Source of the DNA: Ferirhizobium litorale
Lineage (GTDB): Bacteria; Pseudomonadota; Alphaproteobacteria; Rhizobiales; Rhizobiaceae
NCBI GenBank assembly: GCA_030028905.1
Contig: JALDYZ010000003.1
Coordinates: forward strand, 62,001 to 126,000
Direction: 5' to 3'
DNA: 64,000 nt
Position numbers and translations under genes: made by a program. Below, piece by piece: positions 15,412 through 24,287 of the stretch (positions are counted from its first letter, which is position 1; every line of letters begins with the position of its first letter). Below the pieces are notes generated by a model. The model was not told where the DNA came from. It searched no databases and was given only the letters and a program-made list of their open reading frames with translations.

Positions 15412-16399
15412 TTTCATCAATAAGTTGTGCCGGCGCGTGAAGGTAACGCGCGACCCTGCGCTTGGCGTCAATGTCGCTCCAGACGGACTGCACTTCGTGA
15501 TCCGTCAGCCCGGTCGCGTCACCGACATCGCAAGCCGACAGGCCATTGTTCAGTCCGTAAAGGCACAAGTCCATGTCGCCGTGCGACAGTGAGAAGTAGT
15601 ATTCGTCCTGTGTTTGCGGCAGCGACCATGTGTCGGTGGTCGGAGGTCGTAGTCGGATCTCTTCCGGCACGCCAAGAACTTCAGCCAGTTGGTAGACCTG
15701 GCTTTTGTAGAGATGGGCGATCGGCTTGAAGTCCGACGCCCCGTCGCCGTTCTTGACGAAGAACCCCTGGTCGAATTCGAGCCGGTTGGGCGTGCCGGCC
15801 ACCGCAAAGTTCAACCGGTCGGCGTGGTAGTATTCGATCTGCTTGCGCGTCCGCTGCTTCATGTTGGCGGCGGCGATCACGCCAAGATAGACCTCCAGTG
15901 GCATCCGCAGCTTTTGCTGCTTGCCGTCCGGGGATTGCACAACCAGCCAGTTGATGCTGTAGCCGCGCCCCGATAGCGCCGATTCCAGTACGACCTTGGA
16001 GCCCCAGCCCGGCCCATAATCCGGTACGAGTTGGCGGATGAATCCGTCCCGTCGCTCATAGCAGCCGCTGGCCGCAAGTGCCGGCGCGATGTCTTCGCGG
16101 ACCGTGCGGATACCGAGCGCCTCTGCGAGCCGGGTCGCCAGAACGGCACTGTCCGGGTCCGAATCGCGCTCCGGCATTAGTACTCCGAGTACCTTGTCTG
16201 GCCCCAATGCCTTTGTGCACAGCGCCGCAGTGACGCTGCTGTCGATGCCGCCCGACAAACCGAGCACTGCGCCGCGCCGACGAAGCTCGCGCAGGACGAT
16301 ATCGCGGATGCGCCCGCAAATCCGTTCGATTTCGGAAGGGGCATCCAGTCGCAGCCAGTCGACCGCCCGACCCCTGTCCTGCTGCATTTGCACGTTCAT
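15404..16399 (-). CDS. NAD(+) synthase-like ATP-pyrophosphatase (NadE family)
   Basis: A 331-residue protein of the NH3-dependent NAD synthase family without a glutaminase domain. The PP-loop LSGGIDSSVTAALC lies near residue 46, and the family blocks GTPNRLEFDQGFFVKNGDG and DFKPIAHLYKSQVYQLA are conserved. NadE adenylates nicotinate adenine dinucleotide and amidates it with ammonia. The gene is last in asnB-ACP-acyl ligase-nadE, with an ATGA overlap to the ligase. Its place in a biosynthetic operon raises the possibility of a specialised amidation rather than housekeeping NAD synthesis, but the active-site motifs look like ordinary NadE. Confidence 0.85.
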   Translation of the reverse strand: MNVQMQQDRGRAVDWLRLDAPSEIERICGRIRDIVLRELRRRGAVLGLSGGIDSSVTAALCTKALGPDKVLGVLMPERDSDPDSAVLATRLAEALGIRTVREDIAPALAASGCYERRDGFIRQLVPDYGPGWGSKVVLESALSGRGYSINWLVVQSPDGKQQKLRMPLEVYLGVIAAANMKQRTRKQIEYYHADRLNFAVAGTPNRLEFDQGFFVKNGDGASDFKPIAHLYKSQVYQLAEVLGVPEEIRLRPPTTDTWSLPQTQDEYYFSLSHGDMDLCLYGLNNGLSACDVGDATGLTDHEVQSVWSDIDAKRRVARYLHAPAQLIDEIK

Positions 16400-17949
16400 G
16401 CGATTTCCCCTGTCGTCTCCTGCTGTTTCACGAGGCGGATCTTGCCGCTATCCGTTTTCGGCAGGCTGTCGCAAAACTCCACCCACTTCGGCACCATGTA
16501 GTCTTCGAGATGACGCGCACAGTGACGCTGGACATGCTTCGCGTCGATATTGGACCCGGCATCGCGCACGATCACCGCCTTTACGGCTTGGCCGAGGATC
16601 GCGTCCGGGAGCCCGGTCACGGCGGCCTCGACGACGCCGTCGAGTGCGTAGAGCACACGCTCGACTTCCTGAGGGCTTACCTTTTCGCCGCGAGTCTTGA
16701 TGATATCGTCGCGCCGGCCAATGAAGTGGAAATTACCTGCCTCATCCATCCGGAAGAGATCGCCGGTTCTGAGTTCCCTCCCCCACGGCGGGGGCGCATC
16801 ACGCAATGCTGCGGCAGACGCCGCCTCGTCTCGCCAGTATCCCTGCATCACATGCGGCCCGCGCACTACGAGTTCGCCGACATTGCCCGGCGGCAGCGGT
16901 CTCCCGTCGATGTCGACCACGGCGACCTCGGTCCCCGGTATGGCGCGTCCGACCGCGGACGGGTTGGCGGCAAGCTCCGCCGGGGGCAAGCAGGTTGCCC
17001 GCAGGCATTCCGTCTGGCCATACATCGCGAAAATCTGCGTCGCCGGGAAAAGCCCGCTCAGCCCGGCGCTGAGTGCGGGGGGCAACTGCGCCGCCGCACT
17101 GGTAATGTACCGCAGCGACGGCACGGATCCCGGCGCCAGGTCCTTCATCTGCAAGAGGATCGCCGCCATGGTCGGCACCAATGGGAAGCCGGTCACACGT
17201 TCCTCGACCAAGCGCCGCATTATGACATGCGGAAATGCGAAGGACTTTTCCAGGATCAGCGTCGCACCACTGATCGCCGCTGTCACGAGCTGTGTCATGC
17301 CGTATCCGAACGACAGCGGCAATACGCTCAGCATGACGTCGTCGGACGTGTTTTCGAGATAGGCGACGATCGATCGGCATGCCGCCGAAATATTCGCATG
17401 CGAAAGCATCACACCCTTTGGTGCACCCGTCGATCCGGAGGTGTGTAGCAACAATGCCAGCGCGTCATCGGCGCGGCAGCGGGGGGCTGGACGCGAACTG
17501 GAGCCCGAGATCAGGGATCGAAAATCCAGCCATCCCGGGATGGGGTCTCCGTCCCCGGTGCGAACCGAGACACAAAGCATAGCGGCGGCGGCGGCTTCGC
17601 CCGCAGCCTGCCGGAAGAGCGACTCGAGGCGAGCTTGGGCGATGACTGCCCGCGGTTCGACGCGAGCGACTATACCTGCGAGTCTCGGTGCCTTCATTGC
17701 CGGATTGAGCGGCACCGCCACGGCGCCTGCCTTGAAAATCGCGAACAGACTGACCGCGGCCTCCCAGCCGTTGTCGAGCAGCAGCGCAATCCTGTCACCC
17801 GGGCTGATCGCGTTTGCCGCCAGTCCCGCTGCAAGTCGGTCCGACAGATCGTCCAGTTCGGCGTAGCTCATGCGGCGCTCGCCGGCGACGAGTGCCGTCT
17901 TTGCGGGGAGGCATTCGGCGGTCCTGCGCAGATGGTCTTCGATGCGCAT
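16396..17949 (-). CDS. AMP-dependent acyl-CoA/acyl-ACP ligase
   Basis: A 517-residue member of the adenylate-forming (ANL) superfamily. The core motif TSGSTGAPKGVMLSH is present, YGQTE follows, then TGDLFRMDEAGNFHFIGRRDD and the hinge, and the C-terminal catalytic lysine lies in PKTDSGKIRLVK. The upstream frame adds five residues (from 17964); MRIEDHLRRTAE at 17949 is the likelier start. It is sandwiched between an acyl carrier protein gene (24 bp upstream) and nadE (4-bp overlap), so it probably activates a carboxylic acid and loads it onto that carrier. Similar ligases are annotated in exosortase-A-associated polysaccharide loci. Confidence 0.87.
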   Translation of the reverse strand: MRIEDHLRRTAECLPAKTALVAGERRMSYAELDDLSDRLAAGLAANAISPGDRIALLLDNGWEAAVSLFAIFKAGAVAVPLNPAMKAPRLAGIVARVEPRAVIAQARLESLFRQAAGEAAAAAMLCVSVRTGDGDPIPGWLDFRSLISGSSSRPAPRCRADDALALLLHTSGSTGAPKGVMLSHANISAACRSIVAYLENTSDDVMLSVLPLSFGYGMTQLVTAAISGATLILEKSFAFPHVIMRRLVEERVTGFPLVPTMAAILLQMKDLAPGSVPSLRYITSAAAQLPPALSAGLSGLFPATQIFAMYGQTECLRATCLPPAELAANPSAVGRAIPGTEVAVVDIDGRPLPPGNVGELVVRGPHVMQGYWRDEAASAAALRDAPPPWGRELRTGDLFRMDEAGNFHFIGRRDDIIKTRGEKVSPQEVERVLYALDGVVEAAVTGLPDAILGQAVKAVIVRDAGSNIDAKHVQRHCARHLEDYMVPKWVEFCDSLPKTDSGKIRLVKQQETTGEIA

Positions 17950-17973
17950 CGATGAACCTCGCAAGGGAAGGCG

Positions 17974-18237
17974 CTACGCCCGGACCGGTGCGCGTTTTAA
18001 ACGCAGGTAGTTGCCAATGTTCCCAATGGAATCGAGATTGTCCGGAATGATCTCCTCGTCGGCGACGGTGATGCCATAGCGCTGTTCGAGGAAGGCGATC
18101 AGTTCCAGTACGCCGGTCGAATCGATCAGGCCGCTTTCAAGCAGCGACTCGTCGTCGGCAATCGAATTTCTGTCCGCGCGAAACAGGAAGTTTTCGGCAA
18201 TGAAATCGCGGATGCTGGAATCGAAATCGTCAGGCAT
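17974..18237 (-). CDS. Acyl carrier protein
   Basis: An 87-residue acidic carrier of ACP fold. The phosphopantetheine site is Ser40 in SGLIDSTGVLELIAFLE, preceded by the usual DESLLESG helix boundary. The C-terminus LKRAPVRA is basic, unlike fatty-acid ACPs. It lies between asnB (16 bp upstream) and the acyl ligase, marking it as a dedicated carrier for this cluster. It is clearly different in sequence from the carrier protein at 41.8 kb. Confidence 0.87.
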   Translation of the reverse strand: MPDDFDSSIRDFIAENFLFRADRNSIADDESLLESGLIDSTGVLELIAFLEQRYGITVADEEIIPDNLDSIGNIGNYLRLKRAPVRA

Positions 18238-18253
18238 GGATCAACTCCCGGGC

Positions 18254-20221
18254 TCAAGAAGCGGTGATCGGCGACGGCACGGCCGTCCGGCCATCCCGAT
18301 TGCCGATGAATGCGCGATGCCAGAGCTGGGTCGAAAGAACTCCGACCAGAGCCATGTTGTCGCGCTGACCAAGCCTGCCTTTTAGCGCGAATTTGCTAAC
18401 GAGTTGCTGCACAGCGCCGGGATCGAAGAACCCGCCCCGCGCGATTGTATTCGGCGAAAGCGCGTCGCGTACCTCGTCCGACTGCTGCGGACCGACAAAG
18501 CACTCTCCTTCCGGCGCGCGGTATGGCTGTTTCGGTCGATCGCCGATTTCCCTCGGCAGCAGATCCTTGAGGCTTTCACGCAGGATATGCTTCTCCCGCA
18601 AGCCGCGGAGTTTCAGTTCTGGCGGAATTTGCGCAGCGAAGTCGATGAGCCGGGGATCGAGGAACGGATAACGGCTTTCCACCCCATGCGCCATGGCGAC
18701 CCGATCTCCTTGCGAAGAGAGTATGTATCCGGGCAGCAGATAGGTCATTTCCAGGTATTGAGCCTGAGAAAGCGGATGCCAGCGGGTAAATTCCGCAGGC
18801 AGACGGTCGCGAAGGTCAGCCAAGGCATCGTAGCCCTTGAGCGTTTCGCGGGTCTCCTGCCCGTAGAATAGCTTGATCCCGGCGGTCGAGCGAAAACGAG
18901 GCATGTGAGAGTATAGCGGATCACCGGCCCCCTGCCCGCCGGGGGAGAAAAAGGCACGCAGGAAGGGTGCGGATTGCTGCTGCATCCGCGGCAGATAGGG
19001 ATAGAGGCGTGACAGCAGGCGCGGACGGCGGCTGGATCCGGGCTGGCGATCGACAAAGCGCCGCACCTTCGCCTCCTTGAAAAGGTCGTATCCGGCAAAG
19101 ACCTCGTCTGCCCCTTCCCCGGTCAGCACCACCTTGACCCCGCACTCGCGAACATGGCCGGCCAATCGGTAGAGCGGAACGGCCCCGGTCCTCAGTACCG
19201 GCTGCTCGATGCTGTCGATCACCTGCGGGAACAGCCGACCGATCTCATCCGTCGATACCGGCACGGCCTCGTAACGGGCCTGCAACGCCGCCGCCATCTT
19301 TCGCTGCAGCGAGCTTTCGTCAAATTCCGGATCCTCGAAAGTCACCGAAAATGTCCGCAACTCCGAATCAACCAGGCGGTTGGCCGCGGCACCGACCAGC
19401 GATGAATCAAGGCCGCCGCTGAGATAGGCGCCATAGGGCACGTCGCTGCGAAGGCGCAGCTTTACCGAATCAAGAAAGAGGGCACGCAGTTCCTCCTTCA
19501 ACCGCTCTTCATATGGCCTGCTCCATTCCCTTGCACTATGCGCGTCGGGATAGGCCGGCTGCCAGTAACGTCGGATTTCCATGCGGTCCGGCGTCAGGGT
19601 AATGAAATGACCCGGCGGCAATTCGCTGATACCGCGAAACGGCGTTCGCGGCGGGAGGCAAACCCAGAATGTGAAGATCTGGTCGACAGCAAAGGGATCC
19701 GGCTCGGCATCGATGCCCGGGACTTCCAGCAGCGCCTTCATCTCCGAGGCGAAATAGAACCCGTCGGGGCGCTCGGCATAATAGATCGGGCGCACGCCGA
19801 TGCGGTCGCGTGCAATGAAAAGGCGTTGTCTGCGCTCATCCCAGATCGCGAATGCGAAGTCGCCATTGAGGCGCAAGAGGCAGGCCTCGCCCTCCTCCTC
19901 GTAGAGATGGAGGATGACCTCGGTATCGGAACCGGTGCGGAAACTATGGCCCTTGCGCCGAAGCTCATCGCGCAGTTCCACGTAGTTGAAAATCTCGCCG
20001 TTGAATGTGATCCAGGTCGAACGATCGGGACCAGACATCGGCTGCGCCCCACCTGCAGGGTCGATCACGCTCAATCGCCGATGGCCGAGGCCCACTCCAC
20101 TAGAGGTATATGTTCCCGCGCCATCCGGGCCGCGATGCGCAATCGCTCCTGCCATGCGCGCAAGCAGTCCTGGCCGCGGCGGCGCGTCCCTGGAACCACG
20201 ATATCCGACGATGCCGCACAA
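18254..20221 (-). CDS. asnB: Glutamine-dependent amidotransferase, asparagine synthase type
   Basis: A 655-residue class II glutamine amidotransferase. The Ntn domain opens (M)CGIVGYRGS with Cys2 as the nucleophile and the HRGPDGAGTY and GEIFNY blocks follow. The synthetase half carries the PP-loop YLSGGLDSSLVG and the VLTGEGADEVFAGYD segment. The frame continues upstream to 20281, but catalysis needs Cys at position 2: the TTG at 20221 provides exactly that, with GGGGAG upstream at normal spacing. First gene of the operon with ACP, acyl ligase and nadE. Relatives annotated as exosortase-A-associated amidotransferases occur in EPS loci, so the substrate may be a sugar or lipid carboxylate rather than aspartate. 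Confidence 0.9.
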   Translation of the reverse strand: MCGIVGYRGSRDAPPRPGLLARMAGAIAHRGPDGAGTYTSSGVGLGHRRLSVIDPAGGAQPMSGPDRSTWITFNGEIFNYVELRDELRRKGHSFRTGSDTEVILHLYEEEGEACLLRLNGDFAFAIWDERRQRLFIARDRIGVRPIYYAERPDGFYFASEMKALLEVPGIDAEPDPFAVDQIFTFWVCLPPRTPFRGISELPPGHFITLTPDRMEIRRYWQPAYPDAHSAREWSRPYEERLKEELRALFLDSVKLRLRSDVPYGAYLSGGLDSSLVGAAANRLVDSELRTFSVTFEDPEFDESSLQRKMAAALQARYEAVPVSTDEIGRLFPQVIDSIEQPVLRTGAVPLYRLAGHVRECGVKVVLTGEGADEVFAGYDLFKEAKVRRFVDRQPGSSRRPRLLSRLYPYLPRMQQQSAPFLRAFFSPGGQGAGDPLYSHMPRFRSTAGIKLFYGQETRETLKGYDALADLRDRLPAEFTRWHPLSQAQYLEMTYLLPGYILSSQGDRVAMAHGVESRYPFLDPRLIDFAAQIPPELKLRGLREKHILRESLKDLLPREIGDRPKQPYRAPEGECFVGPQQSDEVRDALSPNTIARGGFFDPGAVQQLVSKFALKGRLGQRDNMALVGVLSTQLWHRAFIGNRDGRTAVPSPITAS

Positions 20222-20352
20222 GGCACTGCTCCCCGACAAGGGCCGGGCTTCGGGGACAGGGCACCCTTGATTGATGTTCACGATCGGGCTTGTCCGCGCC
20301 GCCCGGTTCGTAATCCCTCTAGACGAGCAGCAATTAACAAATCCGCCTATCC

Positions 20353-20371
20353 TTCTCCATTTTATGGAGAA
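20353..20371. promoter_or_regulatory. Perfect inverted repeat upstream of asnB
   Basis: TTCTCCAT-TTT-ATGGAGAA, 8-bp perfect arms, in the AT-rich stretch 132 bp before the asnB start. Possible operator; no T-run on either side. Confidence 0.4.
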
Positions 20372-20424
20372 ACAGGCTCGTCCATTAATAATACCTAAAG
20401 CAAAAAAATTCCAAAAACATGAAA

Positions 20425-20451
20425 GGGACGATATCCTTCCGAATATCGCCC
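20425..20451 (-). terminator. Terminator of the small gene at 20.5 kb
   Basis: On the minus strand GGGCGATAT and ATATCGTCCC pair around an 8-base loop and are followed by CTTTCATGTTTTTGG. It lies about 70 bp downstream of the 64-residue gene. Confidence 0.55.
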
Positions 20452-20518
20452 CCTAGCTGATCTGACGTTGCATCGGCGGAACTTGGCGTCCATCAAGGCA
20501 TGGCATCAAGCTCACGTC

Positions 20519-20713
20519 TTACGCGTGCAACTCCTTTGAATTGCGGTTGCGCAGCAAATCGCCGATCGCCACCCTCACTTCGTCAGCCGAAGCGAAGCGG
20601 CGTTCGTCAAGATCGTGCACATGGAATTTCACCGCTATGAATTTCAACCGATCCTGGTCGGGAACAACGATCCCGACAGGTTCGCCTGCAAATTCAATAA
20701 CTTGCCGTTTCAT
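20519..20713 (-). CDS. Small conserved hypothetical protein
   Basis: A 64-residue protein, MKRQVIEFAGEPVGIVVPD to SKELHA. The ATG has a strong ribosome binding site (GGGAGGAG, 8 bp away) and a terminator follows, so the gene is almost certainly real. The central VGIVVPDQDRLKFIAVKFHV reads like a small beta-rich fold with a C-terminal helix DEVRVAIGDLLRN. Single-copy small proteins of this look are common in Rhizobiaceae, but no function is known to me. It stands alone between asnB and the kinase/aminotransferase fusion gene. Confidence 0.72.
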   Translation of the reverse strand: MKRQVIEFAGEPVGIVVPDQDRLKFIAVKFHVHDLDERRFASADEVRVAIGDLLRNRNSKELHA

Positions 20714-21226
20714 TGGTATACTCCTCCCGCGTCATGAGACGCGGACTCGACGAACTGAATGATTAGAAACCGTAAGGGGGCGCTATCACATTCGACAGCA
20801 CGGGCGGGAGTTCGCGTCCGTGAGATTCACCTCAGGCACAAATCGTCCAAGGGCGGAAGCGATGATGCATTTCTTCAACATGTCACTTTCCTTGTTCGAG
20901 TTGCACAAATCCGAGCCCTGCCGATGTCAGGCAGATTGAAAGACATCATTAACCCAAACCAGAATGTCCTTCAACACGGAAATCAGACTACTTAGAATTT
21001 TTTTCCGTATGATGACAGAAACACGGCATCTTCGTGAAAACTTTGCTTGGGCAGCGCAGCATTGCGGATGCAGCATGAATCTCACGCCATCGGCGAGCCT
21101 GTCGGGCTCGGACGTGGAGCGCTGGTTCTGATCGGCAGATAGGAACGCGATTGCCGCATGGCAATAGCCCGCACTGCGAAAGTCGCTGCTTTCGCACACT
21201 GCCCACCCGGCAACCCGGGAACGAGC
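20714..21226. other. Intergenic stretch without a supported gene
   Basis: About 510 bp between the small gene and the kinase/aminotransferase fusion. The longest tidy frame is a 25-codon peptide starting near 20861 with no family match. The right-hand end holds a hairpin, TGCGAAAG-N6-CTTTCGCA (21175-21196), which may end the fusion gene's transcript. The middle is relatively AT-rich around 20940-21010 and may contain a promoter. Confidence 0.5.
21175..21196 (-). terminator. Hairpin downstream of the kinase/aminotransferase gene
   Basis: Perfect 8-bp arms TGCGAAAG/CTTTCGCA with a 6-base loop, 31 bp past the stop; no T-run. Confidence 0.4.
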
Positions 21227-24157
21227 TCACCAGCCTTCGGCGAGGGCCTTGCCCAGCATTTCGGCGAAAAAGTCGGCGCTGTCCTTGGTCAGGCACAGCG
21301 GTGGCTTGATCTTCAACACATTCAGGTGATCACCCGTCGGTTGCATGATCACGCCGAGATCGAGGAGGCGTCTGCAGATGGCCGCGGTCTCGGCGGTGGC
21401 GGGAGCCAGTGTTTCGCGATCGCGAACGAACTCGACTCCAAGATAAAGGCCCATGCCGTGAACCGCTCCGATCAGGGGAAACTGTTCGCCGAGTGATTCG
21501 AGTCGCTCCTTGAGATAGTCGCCGACGGTTCGCGCGTTTTCCTGGAGGGCTTCGTCTTCCATAATGTCGAGCACCGCCATGCCGACGGCGCAACTGACAG
21601 GGCTGCCGCCGGCCGAAGAGAAGAAGTAGCCCTCCTTCTCGAAAGCTTCGGCGATGTCCCGACGGGTAATCACCGCACCCAACGGATGGCCGTTGCCCAT
21701 ACCCTTGGCGACGGTAATGATGTCGGGAACCACATTCTGCTGGTCGAAGCCCCAGAAGTGGTGTCCCAGCCGGCCATAGCCCACCTGCACCTCGTCGGCG
21801 ATGCATACCCCGCCGCGTGCCCGCACCATGGCATAGACCTTCTCCAGGTATCCCGAGGGCAACGGTATGCCGCCGGCATTGCCATAGACGGATTCGCAAA
21901 TGATCCCGGCCAGCTGCTCGTTCCGCTCCTCGAGCTTGTCGAGCGCCCGATGCGCGGTTTCGACGTAAGCCGCAGTCGCATCGGCACCGCGAAACTCGCC
22001 GCGATAGGTGTTGGGCGAAGCGATCGGATGCACCCAGTCGGGCCGTGTTTCCAAGGCCCGAGGATTGTCGGCGACCGAAGTCGAGACCGCATCGCTCGCG
22101 ACCGTCCAGCCATGATAGCCCTCCAAAAGGCACAGCATGTTCTTCGCGCCGGTATAGGCCCAGGCCAGCCGCAGCGCGAGGTCGTTCGCCTCGGAACCGC
22201 TGTTGACCAGGAAGACCGTATCAAGTCCTTCGGGCGCCAGCGCCGTCAGCCGCTCGGAGAATTCGGCCACGCCCGCATAGTGGAAGCGCGAGTTGGTGTT
22301 GAGCAGCGACCACTGGCGCGAGACGGCCCGCGCCAGACGCGGATGGCCGTGGCCGACGATCGTCACGTTGTTGACCATGTCGAGGTAGGAGCGACCGGTG
22401 ATATCGAACATGTGTTCGCGCCAGCCGCGCTCGATCTGCGGCGGTGCCGCATAGTAGTTCTTCTGCGGCCGGGCGAAATTCTGCTGGCGACGCTCGAGAA
22501 GTGCTTCGCTCGCCGGACGGGGTGCATCGCATTCCATCCCGAGAACGATCGATGGAGACGGGCAGAGGCTCGACCACGCGGCCGCGTGACCGGGGCGCAC
22601 GAAGAGCGGCGGTTCGATTGAAGACTCCCGGCAAAGCTGCACCCGCAATATTCCCGCTCTGGCGCCCTGTCCGGCGCTCACCGTGCCAAGCGGCTCACCA
22701 CGCGCGACGCGCACGCCGATCCCGTGCAGGTTCGCCATGCCGAAGAGATGCAGGTCAAGTCCATCGCCGACGAGGACCACGCGTTCTCCGTTGCGTTCCA
22801 GCCTGCCGTCAAACGGGGCAACTATTTCGGTTCCGCCCGGCAGCCTCAGGTCGACATGAAGCGCATAGGTCTCGGCCGCATTCGGCGAGCGGACCACGGT
22901 ACGGGCGAGCCGGTACTCGCCATACCGGGTGGCCGCTCCCCCTTCGTCATCCGCCACGTCCGCCAGCACTTCCTCCTCGATGCCGGGGTCCGACCATTCG
23001 CCGGCCAGGAAGTGCGGGCTCAGCACCCCGAGGTCGACAAAGCGGATGGTGGCGGGGTCGACACCCGGAAGCAGGCGTCCCAAGGTGGAGGGCATGGAGG
23101 CCGGCGCGGTCGCCGCCACAGCCTGCGAAATCGCCTCCTCCATGACCGCGAAGGGCACTGAAAGCGCTGTCTCGAAGATTTCGCGCTCGTGTTCGATGTT
23201 GTCGCGAACGTAGGCGTTGTCGGGTTCAATCGCCAGTTGTCTTTCGCTGCTCGCGACCAGGATCCCGGCCCTGGCGACAACGAGCGGCCAGAGCGCCTTC
23301 AACTCCTGGTCGTTCAGGGGAAACTGGCCGTGAAATGCCTTGACCGCAGGCAGGATGTAGTAGGGATCGCCATCCGCGTGATGCAGCAGCGATGCGCATG
23401 TGACGGCCAGGTCGGCCACCACCCAGCCGCGCACCACGTCTCCGAAATCGATCACGCCGTAGGGAATGAGTCGACCGTTGGAATCGATGCGGCTGACGAC
23501 GTTGTCGTCGGTCACGTCGTGGTGGATCGGCTGTACCCGCAAGGCGCCTGCGAGCGGCTGGATGCGACGGATCGCCGACACCATGACCTTGGCGATCCGC
23601 TCACGCGCCACCTGATCCTTCATGTCGGAGAGCAGCGTCAGCGTCACCGGTCCGGCCCGGCGCAGATCCCATTGCAGCACGCGATCAAGCCCGGGATGGT
23701 CGAAATCGGAGAGCGCGGCGGCCAGTCTTCCGCCAAGTGCGCCGAGTTCCTGCACCGCATCGAGCGAAAGATGCTTGCTCCGCGTGAGCTGTTCTCCGTC
23801 GAGGTATTCGAGCAGTCGCACCTGGTAGGTTACATCCCGGACCGATACGAAGATCAGGTCCTGGTCGTCATGGGCGGGGATGACGCGCGGTACGCGTGGC
23901 GCGTCGGGCTTTTTGGCGACGTGCCGGAGCGCCGCATTCTGCGCCTCGATTTCGACGGTTGCGTATTCCGTGCGGCAAACCTTGAGCACAAACCGGTCCG
24001 TGTCCGTGTCGATGCGGAAATTGCGGTCCTGCTGGCTTCCGAGTTCGGAGACGACACCTTCGAGCGCATAGAACAACTGCAGGATATCGGAGGCATCCTG
24101 TGCCGTCACATCCGGTCGCGGCAATTGCGTCCGGTCGATTAGCGCTGCATCCGACAT
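21227..24157 (-). CDS. Trifunctional-looking fusion: APH-type kinase, M23-like domain, class III aminotransferase-fold lyase
   Basis: A 976-residue cytosolic protein with three parts. Residues about 30-335 are an aminoglycoside-phosphotransferase-fold kinase with the catalytic block IHHDVTDDNVV and the metal block VIDFGDVVRGW. About 395-545 resemble an M23 peptidase-type beta domain with weak or lost zinc ligands. About 555-976 are a class III PLP enzyme with Lys in ITVAKGMGNGHPLG. The pairing parallels human hydroxylysine kinase plus phosphohydroxylysine/phosphoethanolamine phospho-lyase, so a kinase-then-lyase route for an amino alcohol or hydroxy-amino acid is likely. A longer frame starts at 24184; 24157 has GGGGAAAG 8 bp upstream and is preferred. 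Confidence 0.85.
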   Translation of the reverse strand: MSDAALIDRTQLPRPDVTAQDASDILQLFYALEGVVSELGSQQDRNFRIDTDTDRFVLKVCRTEYATVEIEAQNAALRHVAKKPDAPRVPRVIPAHDDQDLIFVSVRDVTYQVRLLEYLDGEQLTRSKHLSLDAVQELGALGGRLAAALSDFDHPGLDRVLQWDLRRAGPVTLTLLSDMKDQVARERIAKVMVSAIRRIQPLAGALRVQPIHHDVTDDNVVSRIDSNGRLIPYGVIDFGDVVRGWVVADLAVTCASLLHHADGDPYYILPAVKAFHGQFPLNDQELKALWPLVVARAGILVASSERQLAIEPDNAYVRDNIEHEREIFETALSVPFAVMEEAISQAVAATAPASMPSTLGRLLPGVDPATIRFVDLGVLSPHFLAGEWSDPGIEEEVLADVADDEGGAATRYGEYRLARTVVRSPNAAETYALHVDLRLPGGTEIVAPFDGRLERNGERVVLVGDGLDLHLFGMANLHGIGVRVARGEPLGTVSAGQGARAGILRVQLCRESSIEPPLFVRPGHAAAWSSLCPSPSIVLGMECDAPRPASEALLERRQQNFARPQKNYYAAPPQIERGWREHMFDITGRSYLDMVNNVTIVGHGHPRLARAVSRQWSLLNTNSRFHYAGVAEFSERLTALAPEGLDTVFLVNSGSEANDLALRLAWAYTGAKNMLCLLEGYHGWTVASDAVSTSVADNPRALETRPDWVHPIASPNTYRGEFRGADATAAYVETAHRALDKLEERNEQLAGIICESVYGNAGGIPLPSGYLEKVYAMVRARGGVCIADEVQVGYGRLGHHFWGFDQQNVVPDIITVAKGMGNGHPLGAVITRRDIAEAFEKEGYFFSSAGGSPVSCAVGMAVLDIMEDEALQENARTVGDYLKERLESLGEQFPLIGAVHGMGLYLGVEFVRDRETLAPATAETAAICRRLLDLGVIMQPTGDHLNVLKIKPPLCLTKDSADFFAEMLGKALAEGW

Positions 24158-24255
24158 CTCATCTTTCCCCGCGATCGATTGCAACCGACATTAGCAAAGG
24201 AAAACAAGACGTCTATCCCCGCCGCGTGTCGTCGTAAATTATCCGTCAGGGAAAT

Positions 24256-24276
24256 GGCGCCGGGGGCTCCGGCGCC
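24256..24276 (-). terminator. Hairpin terminator downstream of purU
   Basis: GGCGCCGG-N5-CCGGCGCC, perfect 8-bp arms, 12 bp past the purU stop; on the minus strand ATTTCC follows. Confidence 0.5.
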
Positions 24277-24287
24277 GATGAATTCGA

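Noticed and set aside
20861-20940. A 25-codon peptide (MMHFFNMSLSLF...) in the gap at 20.9 kb
   Set aside because: Too short to judge, with no conserved family known to me and no clear ribosome binding site.
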